A DNA stretch of 64,000 nt from Treponema sp. (GTDB lineage: Bacteria > Spirochaetota > Spirochaetia > Treponematales > Treponemataceae): the NCBI GenBank assembly GCA_024400955.1, contig JAKSLY010000006.1, forward strand, positions 32,664 through 96,663, in the 5' to 3' direction. Of the stretch, positions 1 through 7,561 are shown piece by piece (positions within the stretch are counted from its first letter, which is position 1; every line of letters begins with the position of its first letter). The notes beneath the pieces were generated by a model. It worked only from the letters and a program-made list of their open reading frames with translations. It did no database searches and had not been told where the DNA came from. Position numbers and translations under genes: made by a program.

Positions 1-62
1 AGCCCCGATAGAAGCGGAATGCGCGGAGCCCTGGCGAGCACATTGGAGCGGATAGCGGGTTT
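1..62. other. GC-rich non-coding stretch, possible dispersed repeat
   Basis: No reading frame covers these bases, and they are clearly richer in G+C than the promoters nearby. They contain two related segments, GATAGAAGCGGA near position 8 and GAGCGGATAGCGGG near position 46, which look like parts of a structured repeat. Only one copy lies in the window, so repeat status is a guess from composition. The stretch is cut by the window edge and lies just downstream of proB. Confidence 0.3.
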
Positions 63-88
63 AGCTGGGAAATGGGCTCCGGAAAAAA

Positions 89-916
89 TCAGGCACCCAT
101 GATTGCATGGAACAGGGCCTTGTCGTCGGCTGTGAAAACCGTTGCCTTCTGTGTTCCGTCCGCAATGTGGGTGAGGGCATTTTCCTTTCCGCCGTTGGCA
201 AGAATCATCGGGATTCCGCACTTTGTCGTCTTTTCGGCAGCTTCGATTTTTGTTGCAATTCCGCCAGTACCGAATGCATTTGTCGAACCAATCTTGATCG
301 TTTTCTTGAGCTCGTCAATGTTGTCAACCACTTCAACAAGTTTTGCATCAGGGTTTGTCTTTGGGTTGTCGGTGTAGATTCCGTCGATGTCGCTGAAGAG
401 AATCAGAAGGTCTGCGCTCCAAAGGTTTGCCGTAAGTGCACTAAGGTTGTCGTTGTCGCCGATGAAAAATTCATCCGTTGCAATGCTGTCGTTTTCGTTT
501 ATGATTGGAATCACGTTTTCGTCAACGAGGGTGAACATGGTGTTGCGGATGTTGAGGGTGCGGTGCTTGTCTTCAAAGTCGTCCTTGGTAAGCAAAAGCT
601 GTGCAACGTGAACGTCAAGTTTCTTGAAGGCACAGCGCCACTTGTGCATGAGTTCCACCTGGCCGATGGCTGCAAGTGCCTGGCGGTAGTGGATGTCCCC
701 CTTGTGGGCCCAACCTTCGATTGTTGAAAGTCCTGCCACCTGGGCACCGGAAGATACAAGGATTATCTGCTTGCCCTTTTTCTGAAGTTCTGCACACTGG
801 GATGCAAAGCTTTCCATGAATTCAACGTTTATTGTTCCGTCCTTTTTGGCAAGGGTGTTGCTGCCAATCTTGATGACGATCTTGCGTGCGCTGTTGAAGG
901 TTTCCTGTGGTGTCAT
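89..916 (-). CDS. proB: glutamate 5-kinase
   Basis: Phosphorylates L-glutamate to glutamyl-5-phosphate, the first step of proline synthesis, in the cytosol. The 275-residue product is an amino-acid kinase domain. It begins with the ATP-binding strand KIVIKIGSNTL near residue 12, then has VSSGAQVAGL near 55, the aspartate-rich IINENDSIATDEF segment near 139 with FIGDNDNLSA just after, and the GTGGIATKIEAA loop near 217. It lacks the C-terminal PUA domain of the 367-residue E. coli enzyme, so it is the short form. The ATG at 916 follows an AGGAAG ribosome site by about 7 bases. proA is not visible within the window. proB is divergent from the operon at 1195. Confidence 0.93.
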   Translation of the reverse strand: MTPQETFNSARKIVIKIGSNTLAKKDGTINVEFMESFASQCAELQKKGKQIILVSSGAQVAGLSTIEGWAHKGDIHYRQALAAIGQVELMHKWRCAFKKLDVHVAQLLLTKDDFEDKHRTLNIRNTMFTLVDENVIPIINENDSIATDEFFIGDNDNLSALTANLWSADLLILFSDIDGIYTDNPKTNPDAKLVEVVDNIDELKKTIKIGSTNAFGTGGIATKIEAAEKTTKCGIPMILANGGKENALTHIADGTQKATVFTADDKALFHAIMGA

Positions 917-1021
917 TTTTTACTTCCTGAAAAGGCCCGGGTTATGTTTTTTTTGTATTTTGCTTGCCGTCTGCCTTTCTGACAGTATACATTTTAAAGC
1001 AATATAAAACAATTGTAGCTA

Positions 1022-1050
1022 TTGCAATTTTTTATGGAAAGTGCTAATAT
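1022..1050 (+). promoter_or_regulatory. sigma-70-type promoter of the ATP-grasp operon
   Basis: TTGCAA at 1022-1027 and TAATAT at 1045-1050 are separated by 17 bases. Transcription would start near 1057 and give a leader of about 140 bases with two terminator-like hairpins before the ATG at 1195. Assigned by eye from the consensus match. Confidence 0.6.
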
Positions 1051-1069
1051 ATAGAAAGATAGTTGCAAA

Positions 1070-1101
1070 GGCGCATTGTCGTATGACAATGCGCCTTTTT
1101 T
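1070..1101 (+). terminator. leader hairpin 1 with T tract
   Basis: A perfect 11-bp stem pairs 1070-1080 with 1085-1095 around a 4-base loop and is followed by six T. It has the form of an intrinsic terminator. It lies between the promoter at 1022 and the gene at 1195, and no plus-strand gene precedes it in the window. An attenuator role is therefore more likely than simple termination of an upstream operon. Confidence 0.65.
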
Positions 1102-1114
1102 CTTTTCTCTTTGC

Positions 1115-1155
1115 AATGGCGCAGAAGGATTTTGTCTTTCTGCGCCATTTTTTTG
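1115..1155 (+). terminator. leader hairpin 2 with T tract
   Basis: A perfect 12-bp stem pairs 1115-1126 with 1138-1149 around an 11-base loop and runs into a T-rich tract. It is the second terminator-like hairpin in the same leader. Like hairpin 1 it starts with a TTGCAAWGGCGC box (W is A or T). Confidence 0.65.
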
Positions 1156-1194
1156 TTTACAAAGAAATGTGAGGGAGTTTTTTAGGAGGCATTT

Positions 1195-2505
1195 ATGGAT
1201 AACCTGATTTCAAATTCGGATTTGATAAACGAGCAGCTGGCCCGTTATGGCGTAAAATTTGGAATCTACAAGAACGGAACCTTTAACGAGCGCCTTTTTC
1301 CCTATGATCCGATTCCACGCGTGATTCCTGCAGGGGATTGGGAAAGCCTGAGCCGTGGTCTTGTTCAGCGTGTGACTGCATTGAACCTTTTTCTTGCAGA
1401 CATTTATTCCAAGAAGCAGATCATTGCAGATGGCGTGGTTCCCGAGGACTTTGTTTTTTCTTCATCAGGCTATCTTGCCCAGGTGGAAGGCGTGGTTCCT
1501 CCCCACGGAATTTATTCCCACATCTCCGGAATTGACCTCGTTCAGGCCAAGGATGACAGCTGGTTCATCCTGGAGGACAACCTTCGAATTCCAAGCGGTG
1601 CTTCCTATCCCCTCATTGCCCGCGGGCTTGAAAGGAAGTGTTCGCCCCAGACCTTTACAAGCAATCATGTGGTTGACAACAGGAACTATGGAACGCTCCT
1701 GAAGGATGTGATGGACGACATGAATTGCGGGGGAATAAATGTTGTCTTTACTCCGGGCCGTTACAATGCCGCCTACTTTGAGCATGCATATCTTGCGGAA
1801 CAGACGGGCAGCGTTCTTTGCCAGCCGGAAGATCTTTTTGTGGAGAACAACGTGGTCTACTGCAAGACTCTTAACGGCAAGGAAAGGGTCGGTTCAATCT
1901 ACAGGAGAATTTCCGACGAATACCTTGACCCCCTCGCTTTCGTTCCGGAATCGCTTATCGGAATTCCCGGCGTAATGAGCGCCTACCGTGCAGGTAATGT
2001 TGCCCTCCTTAATGCTCCTGGCAACGGTGTGGCTGACGACAAGGGAATCTATTACTTTGTTCCAAAAATGGTGAAGTATTACCTGAATGAAGAACCGATA
2101 TTGAACAATGCACCGACTTATCTTCCGTTCTATGAAGAGGACAGGAAGTATGTTCTTGAAAATTTAAAGACCCTTGTCATCAAGGATGTTGCAGAAGCAG
2201 GCGGATACGGCGTTGTCTTTGGAAGGGACTTGAGTGCAGAAAAACTTGCCGAGATGGAAACCCTCATTAAGGAACAGCCAAGGCGCTGGATTGCACAGGA
2301 AGTAATTGATTTTAAGGATCTTGAAATAATGGATGAAGGGCAGAAGGTATGGCGTAAAGCCGACTTGCGCGCATTCGTTCTAAGCGGTAAGACATGCCAG
2401 GTATGGCCAAGCGGTCTGACACGTTTTTCAAGGAACCCTGCAAGTTTTGTAGTTAATTCATCTCAAGGCGGAGGATTTAAGGATACATGGATTTTAGAGA
2501 AGTAA
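1195..2505 (+). CDS. circularly permuted ATP-grasp protein
   Basis: A member of the circularly permuted type 2 ATP-grasp family (DUF404/DUF407), predicted carboxylate-amine/thiol ligases of the peptide-bond-forming kind. The substrate is unknown. The 436-residue product has the family's hallmark segments: the YDPIPRVIPAGDW motif near residue 37, ALNLFLADIY near 62, ILEDNLRIPSG near 125, and a C-terminal VWPSGLTRFSR stretch near 402. The start follows an AGGAGG ribosome site. It is the first gene of an operon with an alpha-E protein and a transglutaminase-like protein, the conserved neighbourhood in which Iyer and Aravind predicted a peptide-tagging system. Biochemical role in this organism is inferred only from that context. 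Confidence 0.88.
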   Translation: MDNLISNSDLINEQLARYGVKFGIYKNGTFNERLFPYDPIPRVIPAGDWESLSRGLVQRVTALNLFLADIYSKKQIIADGVVPEDFVFSSSGYLAQVEGVVPPHGIYSHISGIDLVQAKDDSWFILEDNLRIPSGASYPLIARGLERKCSPQTFTSNHVVDNRNYGTLLKDVMDDMNCGGINVVFTPGRYNAAYFEHAYLAEQTGSVLCQPEDLFVENNVVYCKTLNGKERVGSIYRRISDEYLDPLAFVPESLIGIPGVMSAYRAGNVALLNAPGNGVADDKGIYYFVPKMVKYYLNEEPILNNAPTYLPFYEEDRKYVLENLKTLVIKDVAEAGGYGVVFGRDLSAEKLAEMETLIKEQPRRWIAQEVIDFKDLEIMDEGQKVWRKADLRAFVLSGKTCQVWPSGLTRFSRNPASFVVNSSQGGGFKDTWILEK

Positions 2506-3218
2506 ATTTCACGAGAAAGGGAGAGGTTCCACTTACACTTAAGCAGGTGGATTCAATCTATTGGCTGGGTCGTTACACGGAAAGGGTTCTGACCACACTC
2601 AAGGTTTTTATGGATGTGTACGACTCTCAGCTTGATTCGAATTTTGACTATGCAAAGTATTGCAGCGACCTGGACATCTACAACGGTTTTTCATCCCTTG
2701 AGGATTTTTGCCAGCGCTATGCCTTTGACAGGAATTATGCAAGTTCGATTATCTCAAGCATGAACCGTTCCTACGACAATGCCATCATGCTGCGCGAAAC
2801 AATCGGAAGCGATTCCCTGAGTTACATTGAGCTTGCCCTTCGCAGGATGGAAGACGCACAGTTCAGTCAGACTCCGGCTCTGATCTTTCAGAAGGTCATC
2901 GATAACATCATGGCCTTTAAGGGGCAGGTGTTTGATTCCATTGCGGACCATAACGTAAGGCACATTCTTTTGGCAGGTCTTACACTTGAAAGACTGGACA
3001 TGTACCTTCGCCTTAACATGAATGAGGACAAGGTTGCCTTTGAATGCAGAAGACTTTCCCATTCCATTGAGAGGACGGACATTAACTGCGACAGGCTTGC
3101 GCTGCAGAAAGTTTGCGGCGAACTTTGCGAGAAGAGCGACTTTATGGATAACGCGGACAAGATGGTTTTGCTCCAGCTGATCGACAGCCTCTTCATAAAG
3201 ATAGACATGGCAGCATAA
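2487..3218 (+). CDS. alpha-E domain protein (DUF403)
   Basis: An all-helical alpha-E protein that in many bacteria is encoded next to, or fused with, the circularly permuted ATP-grasp enzyme; the molecular role is not established. The 243-residue product carries the family's opening signature QVDSIYWLGRYTER near residue 20, and the rest is strongly helical. Its first ATG lies 19 bases inside the preceding gene, with GGAGG upstream, so translation is likely coupled. It ends 21 bases before the transglutaminase gene. No membrane segment or signal peptide is visible. Confidence 0.85.
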   Translation: MDFREVNFTRKGEVPLTLKQVDSIYWLGRYTERVLTTLKVFMDVYDSQLDSNFDYAKYCSDLDIYNGFSSLEDFCQRYAFDRNYASSIISSMNRSYDNAIMLRETIGSDSLSYIELALRRMEDAQFSQTPALIFQKVIDNIMAFKGQVFDSIADHNVRHILLAGLTLERLDMYLRLNMNEDKVAFECRRLSHSIERTDINCDRLALQKVCGELCEKSDFMDNADKMVLLQLIDSLFIKIDMAA

Positions 3219-3239
3219 GTAATTGCACAGGATGGGCAA

Positions 3240-4199
3240 ATGAATATTCTGGAAATTGACTACACGACTACCCTTGAATTTGACAGCCCGGTTACGGACC
3301 ATTATTTTCTTTTGCGGTGCGTTCCGGTTTCAAGGGACGGTCAGACGGTCGTATCCAGAAATCTTTCCGTTGTTCCCGAAACCCAGCTTGGGACTTCCAG
3401 GGATGTCTTTGGGAATACTGCCTATCAGGGGAGAATTGATTTTCCCCATGGTACTTTTTCTTTCCATTCAACGGCGACGGTTATTGTTGACCGGAAAGAC
3501 GGATGCCGTGAATTGTGCCAGCCTTTGTATAAGTACAACACGCCGCTGACAAAATGCAGCCAGCAGATGACGGATTTCTTGCATTCGGTTTTTAAGGGAA
3601 ATGTTCTTGAAGAATCGGTGAAATCCAGAAGGGTCAGGAACTGCAACATTCCCTTGGTGGCGGAACTTTTGATGGATGCGGTCCATGGAAAAATTGAATA
3701 TGTTTCCGGGGCCACCAATGTAAGGACTACGGCTGCGGAATCTTTTGAAATGGGAAGCGGCGTGTGCCAGGATTATTCCCATATTTTCTGTTCCCTGTGC
3801 CGTGAAGCTGGAATTCCTGCACGGTATGTTGCCGGTACAAGCGACGGGGAGGGATCAACCCATGCATGGGCTGAATATTTTGTTCCGGACGACGATTACA
3901 TCAGGAATGATGGAAGTGCAATGCAGGGCCGTTGGTTTGGAATTGACTGCACGAGGAACAAGAAGGTTGATGATTCCTATGTTTCACTGGCTTGTGGCAG
4001 GGATTATCTTGACTGCAAGGTTGATGGTGGAATTTTCCGTGGAATGACGAACCAGAGGATGACGGTGTTTGTTAAAACCAAGGGAAGGGAATTGAGGAAG
4101 AATAATGTGCATGCTGAAGACCGCTTTCAGTGGAACAGTGAAAACCTTGAAGAGCAAAAGAAAATGCTCAGGATGAAAAATCAGCAGCAGCAAATGTAA
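3240..4199 (+). CDS. transglutaminase-like cysteine protease
   Basis: A transglutaminase-superfamily protein, likely a cytosolic peptidase or amidase. The catalytic triad is visible: Cys176 in GSGVCQDYSH, His208 in GSTHAWAEYF and Asp236 in WFGIDCTRNK. The N-terminal 130 residues form the beta-rich domain that usually precedes the core in this family (the BTLCP-type arrangement seen beside alpha-E proteins). The C-terminal 20 residues are Gln/Lys-rich and probably disordered. The ATG follows AGGATGGGCAA, a weak ribosome site. It is the third gene of the ATP-grasp operon, where it could hydrolyse what the ATP-grasp enzyme makes. Confidence 0.87.
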   Translation: MNILEIDYTTTLEFDSPVTDHYFLLRCVPVSRDGQTVVSRNLSVVPETQLGTSRDVFGNTAYQGRIDFPHGTFSFHSTATVIVDRKDGCRELCQPLYKYNTPLTKCSQQMTDFLHSVFKGNVLEESVKSRRVRNCNIPLVAELLMDAVHGKIEYVSGATNVRTTAAESFEMGSGVCQDYSHIFCSLCREAGIPARYVAGTSDGEGSTHAWAEYFVPDDDYIRNDGSAMQGRWFGIDCTRNKKVDDSYVSLACGRDYLDCKVDGGIFRGMTNQRMTVFVKTKGRELRKNNVHAEDRFQWNSENLEEQKKMLRMKNQQQQM

Positions 4200-4215
4200 T
4201 AATTGCAGTATATAG

Positions 4216-4236
4216 ATTCCGAATCGAGTTCGGAAT
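4216..4236. repeat. short palindromic repeat
   Basis: ATTCCGAA and TTCGGAAT form an 8-bp inverted repeat around a 5-base centre, in the gap between the transglutaminase and aspartoacylase genes. Sequences of this form, followed as here by GACA, resemble the short dispersed palindromes found between genes in many bacteria. Only one copy occurs in this window. Confidence 0.4.
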
Positions 4237-4254
4237 GACAAAAGGAAAATAAAA

Positions 4255-5175
4255 ATGATAAAAACAGTTACTTCGGCACAGATGCCGGTCAATGAAAAAT
4301 TCCTTATTCAAAAGCAGGTAATAAAAAACGGAAAGAGCAAAAAAAGAATCTGCGTAGTTTCCGGAACCCACGGTGATGAGCTTGAAGGCCAGTATGTCTG
4401 CTGGGAATTGATTCGCCGCGTTAAGGAAAACCTGGACCTGCTGGATGGAGTTCTTGAAGTGTATCCGGCATTAAATCCTTTGGGCGTAAATTCCATGACT
4501 CGCGGAATCCCGCAGTTTGACCTGGACATGAACAGGATTTTTCCGGGCAACGAAAACGGGACCTTTGCTGAATATACGGCTGCAAAATTAATAGAAGACA
4601 TTTCAGGTGCTGATATTGTAATCGACATTCACGCATCAAATATTTTTCTCCGCGAAATTCCACAGGTGAGGATAAATGAAATTTCCCAGGACATGCTGGT
4701 TCCCCTTGCCAAACACGTTAACGTTGATTTTATCTGGGTTCATTCCAATGCCACGGTCCTCGAGGGAACATTGGCCTATTCACTTAACACCACGGGAACT
4801 CCATGCCTTGTAGTTGAGATGGGCGTTGGCATGAGAATTACGGAAAGCTACGGCCAGCAGCTTACGGATGGAATCATTAACCTGATGCACGAAATGGGAA
4901 TCTGGAAGGGCGATGCTCCGGCAATCCGCGAACCGATCATAAGCAAGGATGACAGGGTTTCCTTCCTCAATGCAAATGAAAGCGGCGTGTTCCTTCCGGT
5001 TGCAAAGCACAGCGAAAAAATAAGGAAGGGTGAGGAAATCGGAAAGATCATAAATCCCTTGACGGGCGACATTCTTGAGAAAGTGGTAAGTTCCGTGGAC
5101 GGACTTCTTTTTACCATCAGGGAATATCCGGTTGTTTACGAAGGTTCCCTCATTGCAAGAATTCTGGGTGACTAA
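4255..5175 (+). CDS. succinylglutamate desuccinylase/aspartoacylase family protein
   Basis: A zinc-dependent amidohydrolase of the AstE/AspA (M14-like) family, which removes acyl groups from amino acids or cleaves amide bonds. The zinc ligands are intact: His39 and Glu42 in GTHGDELEG and His126 in IDIHAS. Substrate-binding Asn-Arg appears in DMNRIFPG near residue 91, and the catalytic glutamate is Glu188 in LVVEMG. The C-terminal 80 residues form the beta-rich barrel-like domain of the family. The 306-residue length is normal. It is followed after 14 bases by a paralogue that lacks the metal ligands. The substrate is unknown; a product of the upstream ATP-grasp enzyme is a reasonable candidate. 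Confidence 0.85.
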   Translation: MIKTVTSAQMPVNEKFLIQKQVIKNGKSKKRICVVSGTHGDELEGQYVCWELIRRVKENLDLLDGVLEVYPALNPLGVNSMTRGIPQFDLDMNRIFPGNENGTFAEYTAAKLIEDISGADIVIDIHASNIFLREIPQVRINEISQDMLVPLAKHVNVDFIWVHSNATVLEGTLAYSLNTTGTPCLVVEMGVGMRITESYGQQLTDGIINLMHEMGIWKGDAPAIREPIISKDDRVSFLNANESGVFLPVAKHSEKIRKGEEIGKIINPLTGDILEKVVSSVDGLLFTIREYPVVYEGSLIARILGD

Positions 5176-5189
5176 AAAAGGAAAGTAAA

Positions 5190-6125
5190 ATGCGTGAAGA
5201 AACAATATTCAAATTCAAGACGCCATACAGGCAGGAAATTGCCGTAAAGGGATATAGATTCGGACATGGAAAAAAGACTGCATGTTTTGTTGCGGGCTTA
5301 CGCGGAAATGAAATTCAGCAGATGTACATTGCGGCCCTGCTAATAAAGAGATTCCGTGAACTGGAAGCCGACGGCCTGCTTTCGGAAGAAAATGAATTCC
5401 TCATCATTCCCTGCATAAATCCATTTTCCATGAACATCGGAAAAAGATTCTGGCCTGTAGACAATACGGACATCAACCGAATGTTCCCGGGGTACAACCT
5501 TGGGGAGACAACCCAGAGAATTGCAGCTGCGGTTTTTGAAAAGGTGCGCGACTATAAATACGGAGTTCAGTTTGCAAGCTTCTATCTTTCCGGAAATTTT
5601 GTTCCCCATGTGCGCCTCATGAATACGGGATATGAAAAACCGGATCTTGCAAAGGCTTTTGGACTGCCTTATGTTCTGGTCAGGGAACCAACCCCCATCG
5701 ACACAACAACCTTGAACTACAACTGGCAGGTCTTTGAGACTGAGGCGTTCAGCGTTTATACAAAGGCAACAAATCACATTGATGAATCAAGTGCCATGAC
5801 GGCTGTAAATGCAGTGCTCAGGTTCTTGAATTCCTTTGAGCTTATCAGTGCGCGTCCTCCTGTAGGCTATGCTTCGGAGATTGTAAGGGAAGGAGAATTC
5901 CTTACAGTGTCTGCTCCTGCAGGCGGTCTTTTTAAGGTTCACGCAGGTCCTGGTGATGAAGTAAAGAAGGGTACGGTTCTTGCAACAATTCTTGATCCGC
6001 TGACTGCCGAGGTAAAGGAAGAAATTCTTTCGCCTGCTGCAGGAATAGTTTTCTTTGCAAAGGAATCGCCGATGATCACGGAGCATGAAACGATTTTCTT
6101 CATCAATCCGAACGACAGCAACTGA
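5190..6125 (+). CDS. degenerate aspartoacylase-family paralogue lacking zinc ligands
   Basis: Same fold and length (311 residues) as the gene just upstream, but the metal site is gone. GTHGDE becomes GLRGNE, so Arg38 replaces the first histidine while Glu41 stays. IDIHAS becomes VQFAS, so Phe128 replaces the second histidine, and the catalytic-glutamate strand also differs. The substrate-side motif is kept as DINRMFPG near residue 94, and the C-terminal beta domain is intact with well-conserved glycines. This suggests a folded, non-hydrolytic partner or binding subunit, perhaps a heterodimer with its neighbour, rather than a decaying gene. It overlaps the next gene by one base (TGATG). Confidence 0.8.
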   Translation: MREETIFKFKTPYRQEIAVKGYRFGHGKKTACFVAGLRGNEIQQMYIAALLIKRFRELEADGLLSEENEFLIIPCINPFSMNIGKRFWPVDNTDINRMFPGYNLGETTQRIAAAVFEKVRDYKYGVQFASFYLSGNFVPHVRLMNTGYEKPDLAKAFGLPYVLVREPTPIDTTTLNYNWQVFETEAFSVYTKATNHIDESSAMTAVNAVLRFLNSFELISARPPVGYASEIVREGEFLTVSAPAGGLFKVHAGPGDEVKKGTVLATILDPLTAEVKEEILSPAAGIVFFAKESPMITEHETIFFINPNDSN

Positions 6126-7405
6126 TGATGAATTCAAATTCAATTAGACTGCCTTCCGTGGGACTTCGCATAATCAAGTCGGCGGTGGCAGTTGCCCTTT
6201 GCTATGTGGTGCAGGTTCTTCGTGGTGACAACGGAATCGTTTTTTACAGCCAGCTTTCGGCCCTGTGGTGCATGCAGGCTTATGTTTCCACAACGCGGAA
6301 GAATGCAATGCAGCGCATCGTGGGAACTGTCATCGGAGCTTTCTTTGGCCTTGCCGTTTTGCTTGCGTCAATTATCGTAAGAAGGAATTTTGATCTTTCA
6401 AAAATTGAATCATACATTTTCAATGCCCTGCTGATTTCCATCACCCTGATTCCGGTCTTGTGGACGACGGTGGCACTAAAGAAAAAGCAGGCTTCATATT
6501 TTTCCTGCGTGGTGTTCCTGAGCATCGTGGTCATTCACCTGTCGGATGAAAATCCATATCTTTTTACGCTGAACAGATTTCTCGACACCATGATTGGAAT
6601 TGTGATCGGAGTCGGCGTCAACCTGTTCCGTCTTCCCCATAGGCGCAACATGGACACGCTTTTTATTTCCGGGCTGGATGACACCCTGCTTAACAAGGAC
6701 TATCACATAAACGATTACTGCAAGGTTGAACTTAACCGCATGATTGACGAGGGATTGCATTTTACACTTTCAACCATGAGGCCACCTGCTTCAATTCTTG
6801 AGCCAATGCACGACATTCACCTTAAGGTTCCGGTTATTGCCATGGATGGTGCAGCGCTCTATGACACGGAAAACAAGCGGTACCTTAAAAAGATATCAAT
6901 GACCATTGAAGAGAAAAACGAGGTGATGGATGTCTTTAGGGAACACGGCATTCACAGTTTTGCAAACATTGTCATCGACGACACTCTCCTAATTTACTAC
7001 GGGGAATTCCAGAATGAAATTCAGGAGCGGCTTGTAAGGGAACTGAGGGTCTCTCCATATAGAAATTATATTAAACGGCCTGTTCCGGATGAGGAAGTGA
7101 TTTACTTCATGCTCATTTATCCCGATGAAAAAATTGAGGAAATCTACGGAGTTCTTAAGGCGAGGGGAATCACGGAAAAACTCAAGGTATTAAAATACAG
7201 GTCCAACGACTACAAGGGATATTCCTACATAAAAATTTACAACAGGTATGCTACGCGCCAGAACATGATTGAGCTGCTCAAGCGGGAACTGGGTGTGGAC
7301 AAGACAGTCACCTTTGGAACGATTCCCCATGCCTACGATCATGTAGTTGATGAAGGAGATACCAATCAGGTGGTTCACAAGATAAAGAAGCTTTTTGAAG
7401 GGTAA
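6125..7405 (+). CDS. FUSC-like membrane protein fused to degenerate HAD domain
   Basis: The 426-residue product has two parts. Residues 12-168 hold about five or six hydrophobic helices resembling the FUSC/aromatic-acid exporter family. Residues 175-425 resemble a Cof-type HAD hydrolase. The HAD motif I reads GLDDT: Gly183 stands where the nucleophilic aspartate should be, while Asp185 and Thr187 remain. Motif II is present as STMRP, and the usual GDGxND motif IV is replaced by FGTIPHAYD. The HAD part is therefore probably not a phosphatase and may bind a ligand that controls the membrane part. It is the last gene of the operon. Two ATG codons in tandem open the gene. Confidence 0.75.
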   Translation: MMNSNSIRLPSVGLRIIKSAVAVALCYVVQVLRGDNGIVFYSQLSALWCMQAYVSTTRKNAMQRIVGTVIGAFFGLAVLLASIIVRRNFDLSKIESYIFNALLISITLIPVLWTTVALKKKQASYFSCVVFLSIVVIHLSDENPYLFTLNRFLDTMIGIVIGVGVNLFRLPHRRNMDTLFISGLDDTLLNKDYHINDYCKVELNRMIDEGLHFTLSTMRPPASILEPMHDIHLKVPVIAMDGAALYDTENKRYLKKISMTIEEKNEVMDVFREHGIHSFANIVIDDTLLIYYGEFQNEIQERLVRELRVSPYRNYIKRPVPDEEVIYFMLIYPDEKIEEIYGVLKARGITEKLKVLKYRSNDYKGYSYIKIYNRYATRQNMIELLKRELGVDKTVTFGTIPHAYDHVVDEGDTNQVVHKIKKLFEG

Positions 7406-7463
7406 ATTGGAATGTAAGTATTGCATGTAAAACCTAAAAAAAATATATACTTGCCTAAAAATA

Positions 7464-7492
7464 TTGCGTTCATTTTTATAATTTGTTATGCT
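7464..7492 (+). promoter_or_regulatory. sigma-70-type promoter upstream of SDR gene
   Basis: TTGCGT at 7464-7469 and TATGCT at 7487-7492 lie 17 bases apart. The predicted start near 7499 places a terminator-like hairpin at the very 5' end of the message. Called by eye. Confidence 0.5.
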
Positions 7493-7510
7493 TTAATTAT
7501 CTAAATTGCA

Positions 7511-7546
7511 AAGAGGCATGGATTTAAGTCTGTGCCTCTTTTTTTT
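7511..7546 (+). terminator. leader hairpin with T tract before SDR gene
   Basis: AAGAGGCA at 7511-7518 pairs perfectly with TGCCTCTT at 7533-7540, and T continues to 7546. The ribosome site GGAGG starts only about 3 bases later. It could end the ATP-grasp operon or attenuate the SDR gene. It shares the TTGCAAAG box with the hairpins near 1070. Confidence 0.6.
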
Positions 7547-7561
7547 ATGGAGGAAATACAA

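Noticed and set aside
41..62. Start of a proA gene downstream of proB
   Set aside because: No reading frame or ProA motif is present in the 88 bases available.
89..916. Plus-strand frames of 101 and 206 residues opposite proB
   Set aside because: They lie wholly within proB, have no ribosome sites and no family likeness.
1195..2505. Glutathionylspermidine synthase or RimK
   Set aside because: The YDPIPRVIP and ILEDNLRIPSG motifs belong to the circularly permuted DUF404/407 family, not to those enzymes.
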